A stretch of DNA of 64,000 nt from Bin55 sp965203735 (GTDB lineage: Bacteria; Pseudomonadota; Gammaproteobacteria; Pseudomonadales; Azotimanducaceae), in assembly GCA_965203735.1 (NCBI GenBank), contig OZ241909.1:620001-684000 (forward strand), written 5' to 3'. This document shows, in pieces, positions 54,578-63,998 of the stretch. Made by a program: the position numbers and the translations under genes. The first letter of the stretch is position 1, and each line of letters starts with the position of its first letter. The notes under the pieces were generated by a model. It did not search any database and was not told the origin of the DNA. It saw only the letters and a list, made by a program, of their open reading frames with translations.

Positions 54578-56956
54578 TTAGAGTCTGGTTGTACCCGTAA
54601 TCCCCTTTTCTTCTAGGGTTCGATACTCCTCTTTTGTTATCCCCAACTCCTCATTCAGAACTTCGAAGCTATGCTGTCCAAAACAAGGGGAGTGACGAAT
54701 CTCTCCTTTGTCGACTGACCCAAACACCCACGGGTTGGTGGGCATGAAGTGTGTTCCTGATTCAGGATGATCTATTGCTCTTAAGAAATCCCGATGCGCG
54801 AATTGAGTGGAAGGGTTGCGATAGACCTCCAAGAATCCAGGTACTTTGCAAGTTGTTGCACCGATCTCATGCAACATGGACACGGCTTTCATCATCGGTT
54901 GGTTAGCAGCCCACTTCTCAACTACGTCGTCCAGCTCCGCCTCATACTGTTTTCGAGCAGCAGCGTTGTCGAATCGTTCGTCCGAAAGTTCTATTGATTC
55001 AGCGAAGCGAGAGAACACCTCATCGTCTTCAATTGAAATGGCAATCCAATGTCCGTCCCGGGTTTTATAGATTCCGTGAGGCGCGATTCGAGGGTGCTTG
55101 TTTCCGGCTGGTTTGCGAATGCGCCCATTGGCACTGCATTCCAAGATTGCATCTCCCATCTGTACCGCGACTGATTCGATCATGGACAGATCGATTCTCT
55201 GACCTTGGCCTGTTCGTTCGCGATGGTGAAGTGCTGCGAGAATAGTGCCTGCTAAGTAGTAACCGGAGATCGGATCGGGGATTAAGCCACCCGTGTTCTG
55301 GGCGGTGTCGCCTTCATATCCGTGAATCGAAGAGAGACCTGCCATTGGTTCCGTGGTAGCTCCGTTGGCGGGGTAGTCCGCTAGCGGTCCAGTACGTCCG
55401 TAGCCCGACAACGATGCAAAAATGATGTCCGTTCGTTTTTCACGAAGTGTTTCCATCGTAACTCCCCACTTCGTCATGACGTGGGGACTGAAGTTGTCCG
55501 CAAGTATGTCGAAGTTCGGTATGAGTTCCCAGAAAATCTCCATCCCTTCTGGTTGAGACACATCTAATGTAATGGCTCGCTTGTTCAGATTTACCGTGTT
55601 GTACATCCCATTTGTATTGAGGCGATCCTGAACGATATCCGGGTCTCTAACGCCGGGAGGTACTGGTGCTCCAGCTCCTCGCCAGACATCTGGACGCTTG
55701 CGAGCTTCAACCTGGACCACATCAGCACCTAGCAAGGAGAGGAGTTGGGTTGCGAAGGTGCCCGACCATGCACCCGTGAAACAAAGAACCCGAATACCTT
55801 GCAACGGAAGTTTGTCGTTTGGTTCATAGGAGGCAGCACTGGTTCTTCGTGGCTCTATTTGGTCGGTATGTTGACCCAGAAACGGAGCATTACGCGATCG
55901 AGCCCAAGGGGTGGCAGAGAGCTTTGCAAAAGCACCAGGGGCGTAGACTTTGGTTCCATTGGCCGATGTGTCAAGAATGAATTCTCGAGCGTTCAGGTGC
56001 TCACTTTCAATCAACTCACGGGAGTTTTGTACGACTCCCGAAATGCATCGTCTCTCTGCGAGTCCGTGAAACACATCCCACTTGTCGCGGTTAACTAAGA
56101 CTCTCTCCAAGCCGTCTCGAACAGGACGGGTGTCCTTTTGGTGTCGGCCAAATGTGGAAATGAAATCGGGGTTTTCTGCAATTTCCGGTAGCTCCAGAAA
56201 GTGGAAAGCACTCGTCCATTGCGCCCAATCGCCATACCCAAAATTGATGTGTCCGTTTTTTGCGCGCCACAACGGACCGGAACGATCCCGCGTTCGGGGA
56301 CCATTGGGTCCGTGTGCCATTCGGTTCTCTCCTCCGATGAAGAGTCCCACTTCAGCCCAAGGTGCACAGGTGCATGCCACGGCTTCGTCTTCGCTGACGT
56401 CGACGATGTCTCCGCAATTCGTACGTACACTCTTGAACAGCGCAGCGGACGCACCTACAAATCCCGCCACTCCGGAAATATAGCCACTCTGATTGTGAGG
56501 AAGCTGCAACGGCGGGTGATCGGTGCATTGGTTGATTGCACACCAGCCAGCTCTCGCGCAAGCTGTGAGATTGTTGCCAGGAAGACTCGCAATGGGTCCT
56601 TCCAAACCGTGGGGAGTTATGGACAAGTGGACGGAATTGCTAGGCAAGGACCCCAGTTCTGATGGAATTAAAACTGTTGTCGTTATGACAACGTCCGAAC
56701 TTGCTACCAGTTCGGACAGGTCGACTTCCCCGGAGAAAACTGATCTCTTGTTCCAATTTACGTAGGCATGCAAGAGCGAGCGCTCAAGACTTGGCTTGTC
56801 ATCGAGAAAAGGTGGTTCCTTGCGTAGTGGGTGACCGTTTTCGTCTTCCACAAGAATGACGTCTGCACCGAAGTCTCCAAACAATCTGGCAGCCCACGCA
56901 CCGGAAAGTCGGTTAGAAAGATCTAGTACCCGTATGTCTTCAAAAGCCTTTGCCAC
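54578..56956 (-). CDS. Tandem CaiB/BaiF-type (family III) CoA transferase
   Basis: This 792-residue protein is two family III CoA-transferase domains in a row. The N-terminal one (residues ~1-370, DIRVLDLSNRLSGAWAARL) lacks an obvious aspartate in the active-site position, while the C-terminal one (~385-792, IRVLCFTGAWSGTFATQLL) has GGLIPDPISGYYLAG with the candidate catalytic aspartate. Single-domain members are about 400 residues and dimerise as interlocked rings; the fusion probably forms one such ring within a chain. It would transfer CoA between organic acids. GTG start. Convergent with the methyltransferase gene. Confidence 0.88.
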   Translation of the reverse strand: MAKAFEDIRVLDLSNRLSGAWAARLFGDFGADVILVEDENGHPLRKEPPFLDDKPSLERSLLHAYVNWNKRSVFSGEVDLSELVASSDVVITTTVLIPSELGSLPSNSVHLSITPHGLEGPIASLPGNNLTACARAGWCAINQCTDHPPLQLPHNQSGYISGVAGFVGASAALFKSVRTNCGDIVDVSEDEAVACTCAPWAEVGLFIGGENRMAHGPNGPRTRDRSGPLWRAKNGHINFGYGDWAQWTSAFHFLELPEIAENPDFISTFGRHQKDTRPVRDGLERVLVNRDKWDVFHGLAERRCISGVVQNSRELIESEHLNAREFILDTSANGTKVYAPGAFAKLSATPWARSRNAPFLGQHTDQIEPRRTSAASYEPNDKLPLQGIRVLCFTGAWSGTFATQLLSLLGADVVQVEARKRPDVWRGAGAPVPPGVRDPDIVQDRLNTNGMYNTVNLNKRAITLDVSQPEGMEIFWELIPNFDILADNFSPHVMTKWGVTMETLREKRTDIIFASLSGYGRTGPLADYPANGATTEPMAGLSSIHGYEGDTAQNTGGLIPDPISGYYLAGTILAALHHRERTGQGQRIDLSMIESVAVQMGDAILECSANGRIRKPAGNKHPRIAPHGIYKTRDGHWIAISIEDDEVFSRFAESIELSDERFDNAAARKQYEAELDDVVEKWAANQPMMKAVSMLHEIGATTCKVPGFLEVYRNPSTQFAHRDFLRAIDHPESGTHFMPTNPWVFGSVDKGEIRHSPCFGQHSFEVLNEELGITKEEYRTLEEKGITGTTRL

Positions 56957-57003
56957 CTAGCTCAAGTCTCCCCGATTGTTAGGGCTTGAATTGCATTTAC
57001 TCG

Positions 57004-58296
57004 TTACGCGAACTTTGGAACTACGTACGGACCTTCAGGAACCACCGCAACACTCTTTGAGTGAGAGCGTGACAGTGCTGCCTCTATTCCAACTTCCATC
57101 GATTCGGGAAGGTCCAATCCTGTCAATTGGCGGTCTTCTTCGCTCAGTTCATCGGTGAAGAGACTTATATGAAAATCACTTTGAGCTTTGACTTGCATGT
57201 GAGTCTCCCACTCGTCTATGTCGGCGGTTGACTTTGCGCTGATGCGTCGGAGGAATGCCTCCGGACCTTCATCAAGAAGGCTACATTGCGAACTACGAAA
57301 TTCATCGGATCCAAGCCCTTCCTTGCACTGTGCTGCTAAGACCAAGCTGCCATTTTTCTCAAGAATTTCGAGTGGAGTCACCATTCCCTTGATCGCTTGA
57401 TAGTACGTCTGGTCGAGTGGATAGCCCGCTGCCGAGGTCACCACGGTATCAAACTTCCGATCCACTGTTACTGTGCAATACCGATCTGCAAAATCCATAG
57501 CCGCTTGATGGCTATCTATGATGTCGCCAAAGTTTACGAAGGCGACCCTTCGGTCTTCGTCGATCACGGTGTTCACAGCGTAGATTTCGGATCGAGAGTG
57601 TCTCTTGACCATCTTCACAATTTCCAATTGCTCCCGATGAAGAGGATTGTTCTCAACATTGCACGAACGGCAGTTCGGATCATCTAGGATTCTTGCACTG
57701 TGTAGTGTTCGAATGGTGTCAGAGTGAGCGATTCCGGGAGCTAGGACCTTTCTGCCACCGGAGTAGCCGGCCATGAAGTGTGGTTCTACCAATCCCGTGA
57801 CAATCTTAAGTTCTGCTTCGAGAAACCGACGGTCTATTCGTACGGGCGTTCCCTCAGACGTGAATCCAAGATCCAAGTGTTCAGAGTCCCGCCGAGCGTG
57901 ATGATTTTCGATCCGAATGGTGTCAAGAATCAAGGGATCACCTACTAGGTGCTCAAGTTCTTCTCCCAAGTTGGGTCGGTGCAGTCCCGTTGCGATCAAT
58001 ATGAGAATGTTGGCGGCATCAATGCCAGAATCCACTAGGCACTCAACGATGGGTCTGAGCAATAAGTTGTTTGGAACAGGTCTTGTGATGTCGCAGATCA
58101 ATATGCACGCACTTCTTGATGATTGAGCGACACGGCTAAGCTTGGAGCACCCCACTGGTTGCATCAAAGCGCTATAGACTTCGTCGATTGGCGACTTGAC
58201 GAGGGGCATCGGTGCTTTGCGAATGACGGCCACCTCGCATTCATCGGGAAATCTGACGGAAATAGACGACTTTCCGTATGGCAACGAGACTTCCAC
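57004..58296 (-). CDS. larA: LarA-family nickel-pincer racemase/epimerase
   Basis: This 430-residue protein matches lactate racemase LarA (DUF2088 family). Key residues are in place: H in ATGLHRP, H in EPHFMAGYSGGRK with the lysine that carries the nickel pincer nucleotide, and H in SDTIRTLHS. LarA-type enzymes racemise or epimerise 2-hydroxy acids. Cofactor synthesis needs LarB, LarC and LarE, none of which is in this window. GTG start. It is upstream of the CoA-transferase gene on the same strand (47-base gap), so the two may be co-transcribed, linking hydroxy-acid racemisation to CoA activation (inference). Confidence 0.86.
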   Translation of the reverse strand: MEVSLPYGKSSISVRFPDECEVAVIRKAPMPLVKSPIDEVYSALMQPVGCSKLSRVAQSSRSACILICDITRPVPNNLLLRPIVECLVDSGIDAANILILIATGLHRPNLGEELEHLVGDPLILDTIRIENHHARRDSEHLDLGFTSEGTPVRIDRRFLEAELKIVTGLVEPHFMAGYSGGRKVLAPGIAHSDTIRTLHSARILDDPNCRSCNVENNPLHREQLEIVKMVKRHSRSEIYAVNTVIDEDRRVAFVNFGDIIDSHQAAMDFADRYCTVTVDRKFDTVVTSAAGYPLDQTYYQAIKGMVTPLEILEKNGSLVLAAQCKEGLGSDEFRSSQCSLLDEGPEAFLRRISAKSTADIDEWETHMQVKAQSDFHISLFTDELSEEDRQLTGLDLPESMEVGIEAALSRSHSKSVAVVPEGPYVVPKFA

Positions 58297-58527
58297 TCTA
58301 GCTATTGAAGACGTACTGTTGCTTTTTCATGACCGGAATGGTACGAACTCCCAATATCTGTCCAGTGTAGAAGGTGATTCCACATCGTCTTGCAGTCCGT
58401 AACAAACTGATCAATCCCTAGGAGTCAATTTCGTGTGACAGCCGGTTCCCGAGGCAATAAACTGGCACAACCTTTGGTGGCTCGAATACTTCGAAGAAAA
58501 ATCGCACATAACTGATGCTGAACGACG

Positions 58528-58911
58528 CTACATAGGATGCAATTGCCCACGATTCATTGCTAGTACTTTAAGGCGCAGCGACCTCTTCCTTTGTTGTGAG
58601 CTATTGTGCATGGAATAGTCAGCATAGGAATGTTCAATGTTGCATGCATGTGGATCCGAAAAGCAATTTATGGTAAGACTTTCGAATTCTCCGACAGTCA
58701 ATCCGAAAACCGCGACGGTGTCAAACTCTCTTGAACGGAAATTATCAAAGGACTGCTGAGGATTTGTCAGGTAAGATCTATCGAGCGATAGTTTGTGATG
58801 GTCTTTAGGTAACGGACGGAAGGCCTGACTTGACGGTTCTCCTTCATTCATTTGATGCTGGCGAACTTGGCGAAAAAGCAACTCTTTCGCATTGGCAAGT
58901 TTGCTAGTCAC
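58528..58911 (-). CDS. Unrecognised small protein, third gene of cassette
   Basis: This 127-residue basic, mixed-fold protein is not recognised. The middle reads LSLDRSYLTNPQQSFDNF followed by VAVFGLTVGEFESLTI, which looks well constrained, and the C-terminus is rich in K and R. It follows the 161-residue gene by 10 bases and so belongs to a three-gene minus-strand cassette. It has no signal peptide or membrane helix. Toxin, antitoxin or nucleic-acid-binding roles are speculation. Confidence 0.6.
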   Translation of the reverse strand: MTSKLANAKELLFRQVRQHQMNEGEPSSQAFRPLPKDHHKLSLDRSYLTNPQQSFDNFRSREFDTVAVFGLTVGEFESLTINCFSDPHACNIEHSYADYSMHNSSQQRKRSLRLKVLAMNRGQLHPM

Positions 58912-58921
58912 TAAATACGTC

Positions 58922-59407
58922 TTAGCTTATAGTTTTTCTTATGTTCGTCAACAACTCTTTGTCTGCGACGCTAAAGTCCTCTAGATCGAACTCGTCCCGA
59001 CCTGAAATTTGAACACCGCAAAAGCCAACGCTACCTGTGGGTGCAACTTCTAGTGAGTATGACCAATCTCCTGTCGTGTACTCCAATAGCACTCCACCTT
59101 CAAATGTTGGATATACACGAATGGAATCTTTTAACTCGGGCACCGAAACTAGCAGCATCGCGGCACAAGACAGTGCGTCGTTTCTTATTGCTAGACTACC
59201 CTCTCCATCCCAGCCATCTTGAAGTGTTCGAAGTTCGTCAAGATACCCAAGACACGGAGCAGAATCCACATCAGTCGAAAATATAGACTTAGTTATCGAA
59301 AAATCTGATGTTGCACAAAATAGTGAGTCTTCACTGACTGTTGTTGTCGGAGGTGCAACAGAATTCACTACCTGCGATCCTTGATTTGCCCCATTTGAAC
59401 TGAACAT
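58922..59407 (-). CDS. Unrecognised small protein, second gene of cassette
   Basis: This 161-residue acidic protein has a low-complexity N-terminus and then the segment ELRTLQDGWDGEGS, YPTFEGGVLLEYT and an alternating beta-strand region (YSLEVAPTGSVGF). I have a sense of a widespread GWDG-type family without known function, but I cannot name it with certainty. It lies one base from the stop of the 82-residue gene and 10 bases from the 127-residue gene, so the three are probably translated together. Confidence 0.6.
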   Translation of the reverse strand: MFSSNGANQGSQVVNSVAPPTTTVSEDSLFCATSDFSITKSIFSTDVDSAPCLGYLDELRTLQDGWDGEGSLAIRNDALSCAAMLLVSVPELKDSIRVYPTFEGGVLLEYTTGDWSYSLEVAPTGSVGFCGVQISGRDEFDLEDFSVADKELLTNIRKTIS

Positions 59408-59408
59408 G

Positions 59409-59657
59409 TTAGCTCTCCAATTGTGCCTGCTTGGTTGACTTGACCTTAAGGATTACTTGGTGGTTAATTGAGTAAACTTGGTTTCCCTCTCGGTCGACCT
59501 TACCGTCTAAACGAAAAGCATCCACGGGCAAAGTATGGACTTCCACCACTGATCCATCGTCCAATTCAATCTCCGTGTAACCAGGCGTAATCCTCAAGAT
59601 CCGAACCCGTGTACCTTCCACAACGCTACCGTCCGCAATGTGGACTTTTTCCCGCAT
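59409..59657 (-). CDS. Unrecognised 82-residue beta-rich protein, first gene of cassette
   Basis: This protein is almost all predicted beta-strand (VEGTRVRILRI, YTEIELDDGSVVEV, SINHQVILKVKS), with the size and character of an SH3- or OB-like small barrel. It begins a tight three-gene minus-strand cassette. The start is ATG with a GAGAG-like ribosome site. Function unknown. Confidence 0.6.
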   Translation of the reverse strand: MREKVHIADGSVVEGTRVRILRITPGYTEIELDDGSVVEVHTLPVDAFRLDGKVDREGNQVYSINHQVILKVKSTKQAQLES

Positions 59658-59845
59658 TTGAGCACTCTCGAAGCATCTGAATAACAGATTACCTTAGTCC
59701 AAAAATTCTAGCAAGAGTTTTTTCGGCGTTTGCCCGTGGTGAGCTTGAGCATTTGAGCTCAGTGAATTACAACTCTGTTGTCTGTTGGAACGTGGCAATT
59801 AGCAACACAGATCCACACCGCTGGGACTTGGGCAGAGCGTTTACA

Positions 59846-61504
59846 TCAACAGGCGGGATTTCTGAGAACTTCTCCGGCGTTTTCGCCTGTGTGCTCGTCG
59901 TCGCGTAGGATTACAGAACCATTGCAAATCGTTGCCGAGTAGCCAGCAGCACGTTGGATAAACCTAGGGGCTCCACCCGGAAAGTCGTTGACGATCTCGG
60001 GCTGGCGCTCTTCAAGCCGTTCCATTTCTATGACGTTGATATCTGCCTTCTTACCAACCTGCAGAGAGCCACGATCGTTGAACCCTAATACTCGTGCAGG
60101 TTCAGCACTAATTCGTCGAACCGCTTCTTGCAAGCTATACAGTCCTGCATCACGATGCCAATGCGAAAGCACAAATGTAGACCAACCTGAATCAATCATT
60201 TGGCTGACATGAGCCCCCGCATCTCCAAGACCGGGCATAGCCCATTCGGTTGAGATCATGCGTTGAAGATGTTCGAGATTGACATTGAATCCACGAGCGT
60301 GGAACAGTGCCTTACCTTCTGTTTCTAAAGTGATTCGTAGCCAAGATTCGACCGGATGCTCTCCGTGTTCTTCTGCGATGTCAAAGAGGCTCTCGTAGCG
60401 CGAGTGAGTGTAATTTGGTCGCGCTTTATCACCCATGTAGTACTGACGTTTCATGGCTTTGACCAAAGCTTCGTACTGTGGGTGATCTTTGACTTCCTGA
60501 ACGAGTTTGGATCTGAAATCGGAGTCCTTTATCGCATTGAGTCTTTCATCCAAGTTCATTTTTCTCAATTCGTTCCAAGACTTTGTGCGCCAGAAGTTGT
60601 TTGTGGACAATCCGGTGACACCACCTCCGCTTCGTGGAACCGTCACGGCGGTCACATCGAGACCATCGTTTCGCATTTTCCCAACACGATCGTCCAGCAA
60701 AGCAGCGTGCTCTGAAATTGCACTAAACAACACTCTGCCGTTCTGGGCTTCTTCTGCGAGGAGGTCCATCTCGTTTTCGAGATCCCCGAAGTGTGGAACG
60801 GTTTGCATCAATCCACCGTTGGACGCAACTGCTTTTGATATTGCCAACAGCTCCTCTCGAGTCGCGAATGTGCCCGGAATAGGTCGTCTATCGGGCAGTA
60901 CATGCCCCGGATGACGATTGACGGAGAAACCGATTGCTCCTTCTCTTACCGATTGACCAGCAAGATCAGCTATTTGCTGGATTTCCTCTTCGGTTGGTTG
61001 TTCGTCTATGGCTCGTTCGCCCATCACAAAAAACCGTGTAGCGCTGTGTCCCACAAGTCCAGTCACGTTGATCATTGGATTTAATCGTTCTATCGAATCT
61101 AGATATTCCCCATATGTTTCCCAGTCCCAGGGGAGACCTGTCAAAATCGCGTACTTCGGAATGTCCTCGACAGTTTCCATCATGCCGGCAAGGAATTCTC
61201 GATCCCCTTTCTTGCACGGAGCGAAGGTAACTCCGCAATTCCCAAGCAATGCAGTGGTCACGCCGTGCCAAGAAATGGAAGTGAGTTTGGTATCCCAACC
61301 GATTTGTGCGTCGAGATGGGTGTGCAGATCGACAAATCCAGGCGTGACAGTCTTGCCTTCGGCGTCGATTTCTTGCTTTCCTCTGGAGCAATCGGGTCCG
61401 ACGTGGGAGATCGAACTCCCCTCAACGCCCACATCGCCTACATAGGGTTTATTGCCCGTACCATCGACGATTAGTCCATTCCGTACTACAAGATCATGTG
61501 CCAT
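59846..61504 (-). CDS. Amidohydrolase, N-acyl-D-amino-acid deacylase-like
   Basis: This 552-residue zinc amidohydrolase has the metal motif DLHTHLDAQ, the conserved cysteine in LLGNCGVTFAP, and later ligands in EHLQRM and GDAGAHVSQM, as in D-aminoacylases. The N-terminal VRNGLIVDGTGN and C-terminal strands form the small beta-domain typical of the superfamily. It would release a D-amino acid or another acyl amide. GAGGGAG precedes the ATG. No racemase or transporter partner is immediately adjacent, although LarA lies a few genes away. Confidence 0.87.
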   Translation of the reverse strand: MAHDLVVRNGLIVDGTGNKPYVGDVGVEGSSISHVGPDCSRGKQEIDAEGKTVTPGFVDLHTHLDAQIGWDTKLTSISWHGVTTALLGNCGVTFAPCKKGDREFLAGMMETVEDIPKYAILTGLPWDWETYGEYLDSIERLNPMINVTGLVGHSATRFFVMGERAIDEQPTEEEIQQIADLAGQSVREGAIGFSVNRHPGHVLPDRRPIPGTFATREELLAISKAVASNGGLMQTVPHFGDLENEMDLLAEEAQNGRVLFSAISEHAALLDDRVGKMRNDGLDVTAVTVPRSGGGVTGLSTNNFWRTKSWNELRKMNLDERLNAIKDSDFRSKLVQEVKDHPQYEALVKAMKRQYYMGDKARPNYTHSRYESLFDIAEEHGEHPVESWLRITLETEGKALFHARGFNVNLEHLQRMISTEWAMPGLGDAGAHVSQMIDSGWSTFVLSHWHRDAGLYSLQEAVRRISAEPARVLGFNDRGSLQVGKKADINVIEMERLEERQPEIVNDFPGGAPRFIQRAAGYSATICNGSVILRDDEHTGENAGEVLRNPAC

Positions 61505-61603
61505 TTCTTAGAAACTCCCTCAACAACAGTCGTTAATAATGCCAAATCTCTCCAATCAATTGCTATTGCGAGTCGATCAAGAGGACTTGAGAGCCAAAAT
61601 CGG

Positions 61604-62389
61604 TTAGTCGTCGGTCTTCTTGTCTGTAAAGATTTTGCGTGCTGTCGTCAGTTGCTCAGCGAAGAATTCAGCATATTCGTGATCGTTTGATTGAAGATTG
61701 TTGAATGCTGTGTCAAATGTCGCCTTGGATTGATCACTCGGACTATCCAACAGCCTACATAAAGTAATCCAACCGGTTTGCATCAGCTTGTCGATGTCAG
61801 TTTCGGAGATTTCGAAAGCATCCTCGAAATGTTGTACCGCAAGATTGAACTCTCGGGCGGCAAGAGCGTGCGCACCGTTAATCCACAAAATGTTGGATGT
61901 AACGTCTTCAGCAGCCTTTGAGTATTCGAGACCGACACGCGCTGCGGAAAATCCTAGTTCCTGGGCTTCTTGGGAGATAGGACCGGTGTCTCCCCATCCT
62001 GGCCAGGTGAAGGCTGCAATGTTGTATGCCACACCACGGGCGAACTTCCGAATCTTGTTTGCAGTTTCTGGATTACTCTCCTTTGCTTGTTCGATCTGGT
62101 TGTCCAAATAGAGCAATTGCAGTCGAGCAACGGGAACGAACAGTGCATCCTTTTTGATGTTGCGGAGTTCTCGCATCAATTCGCTGATCTGGCGAAACTC
62201 GTCATCGGAAATTTTGGCTAGCGCAAGTTCTTCGGAATTCACGGCTGTAGCTCCTAGGTATGCCAATAGAAAGGCAAGTAAAACTCGAAGGAATCGTCGA
62301 TTGAATGAAGCTCTAAAGTGCTTACTGGGCTGCCTGACCGAACAAGCTCCGTCGCTCGTTCTGGACTTTGTCAAGTTTGCAGGGAACAT
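61604..62389 (-). CDS. Exported helical protein of unknown function
   Basis: This 261-residue protein has a hydrophobic segment (FLRVLLAFLLAYLGATAV) after a basic N-terminal stretch of ~33 residues, so it is exported or membrane-anchored. The rest is helical with TPR-like features (WINGAHALAAREFNLAVQHFEDAFEIS). I start at the ATG giving MFPANL because AAAGGA lies nine bases upstream; a GTG 15 codons earlier has no ribosome site. I recognise no family. The tail is rich in K and D. Confidence 0.65.
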   Translation of the reverse strand: MFPANLTKSRTSDGACSVRQPSKHFRASFNRRFLRVLLAFLLAYLGATAVNSEELALAKISDDEFRQISELMRELRNIKKDALFVPVARLQLLYLDNQIEQAKESNPETANKIRKFARGVAYNIAAFTWPGWGDTGPISQEAQELGFSAARVGLEYSKAAEDVTSNILWINGAHALAAREFNLAVQHFEDAFEISETDIDKLMQTGWITLCRLLDSPSDQSKATFDTAFNNLQSNDHEYAEFFAEQLTTARKIFTDKKTDD

Positions 62390-62834
62390 ACACAGGTGTC
62401 CTTTCTTCGTGTGTATACCAATTTGGTTGTGCACGAATCAATGTGAAATTTGCTTTGGTTAAGTTTCTGCCATCAGTTACCAAGCACCGTTTCGGTATAA
62501 GCAACGCTCAAGAACCCACTAATCCCAATCAATTGCTTGATCAGGAGCAGGCCCTTTTTGCTCTAGGAACATAGCAGTCGTTCGCAGAGTTTTCGTTTGG
62601 CGAGCAACCTGAGAGGCAAACATCCGCACGAGATCCTTATGGATTGAGTCACAGCAACATAGGTTACATTGTGGTGGATGCAACGGCTGGCAATAGTCCC
62701 GACTACCGTCCACCGATGTACTGAGAAGAAACTCTAGGCAAGAATCGGGTACTGCATAGATAGTAAGAGAGTTCAAGTCGTGCTACGCTTCATTGTGTTC
62801 ATCCATTACCTTGTCCAGACCTCGAAGGACTTCG

Positions 62835-63998
62835 ATGTCGAAATCACAAATTAGGTTCGCAGCAAAAACAAAGCGCAGTTTGCATTGCGGCGTGTTGCTC
62901 GTTTTGGCTTCGCTCTTGGTGTGGCAAGTCAATTACTCGGCAACGTATGTAAGGATCGAACCATGGCTGGAAGTATCGATTAGGGAGCATCGTGATCTCG
63001 ATTTGGTCGACATTTGCCCGAACACTCTAGAGAAATTCTCGGCAGAATGCCAGAGTGCATTAGACGATCACTTCGCTGAATTGCCACTGGAGCCCTCCGG
63101 TACATCATGGATCAGACAACCAAACCGGCTTACGTATGGAAGAGTGTTCGAAGATCCAATGGGATCTAGAAATCGTGTCATCGAGTCGTTGCAACGAGAG
63201 GATTGCCGTTTGGAGGATGAAGATGGGGCTCGGTGGGACCTGAAGCAAACCTGCCATGCCGATGCATTCGCAAATATGTCGGTATTCCTTTGGACCTGCA
63301 GCAAGAGTCGCAATCTTCAAAGATTGTCTAACGCCATTGTCGACCCAACCAGTGTTGCTCATCTTGCTTCAGACCCCCAACGCTACAAGCGAGCAATGCA
63401 AACCCGTGTTGTGAATTTGCTTGAAGCCCGTTGGATTAGTGGTCAATGTGACAACTACGAAGTTTCCGAAATTCGGATTGACGAACAGCGCGACCAAAAG
63501 TGGTATGAAATTCTCCAGTCAACTGCCAAGCGATTAGGTGATATTTGGCCCCAATATAGTGCTGTACCCGAAGTATTCGTTCTCAAGTCGATGGCTGCTC
63601 GCTTAGGTGACGAATCGGCTGCGGTGCTTTATCATTCACCGTGGTCGTATGGCAAAGGGGATTCTTGGCGCAAACACATCCAAGCAGTATGGCCTTGGAT
63701 GAGTATGTTGGAGGAGATCCGCGGTAATACCATCCTCGCTGTTATCGATGGACCTCCAACTACCTTAAGACGCGTGCACTTGGGATTATCTGTAGCAGTT
63801 TCGCTACAGGAGTCGGGATTGGAGTTCGATTGGAAGAGGCTCGTCAGGAAAGTTTGTACCCGCAAGAATCCCGAACAAGCAACTTGCCAGCTTGCGATAG
63901 AGGAATTAAGTCTCTCCCTCGATTGGGATCAAGAAACAGAACTTGAAGCACTGGGCATGTTTGAAAGCGTCTCAAAAGAGCTGGATTTGTACGATTGA
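62835..63998 (+). CDS. Membrane-anchored orphan protein
   Basis: This 387-residue protein has a single N-terminal membrane helix (LHCGVLLVLASLLVWQV) following a positive stretch, so the bulk faces the periplasm. The body is mixed helical, rich in tryptophan and charged residues, with scattered cysteines that could form disulfides. I start at the ATG with AAGGA just upstream; the frame opens 14 codons earlier. It resembles no family I know. Divergent from the exported helical gene and complete at the window end. Confidence 0.65.
   Translation: MSKSQIRFAAKTKRSLHCGVLLVLASLLVWQVNYSATYVRIEPWLEVSIREHRDLDLVDICPNTLEKFSAECQSALDDHFAELPLEPSGTSWIRQPNRLTYGRVFEDPMGSRNRVIESLQREDCRLEDEDGARWDLKQTCHADAFANMSVFLWTCSKSRNLQRLSNAIVDPTSVAHLASDPQRYKRAMQTRVVNLLEARWISGQCDNYEVSEIRIDEQRDQKWYEILQSTAKRLGDIWPQYSAVPEVFVLKSMAARLGDESAAVLYHSPWSYGKGDSWRKHIQAVWPWMSMLEEIRGNTILAVIDGPPTTLRRVHLGLSVAVSLQESGLEFDWKRLVRKVCTRKNPEQATCQLAIEELSLSLDWDQETELEALGMFESVSKELDLYD

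Noticed and set aside
62519..62776. Cysteine-rich 85-residue frame on the minus strand
   Set aside because: The only available start is TTG without a ribosome site, and the coding character is weak. Left unannotated, though the C-terminal half is somewhat helical.
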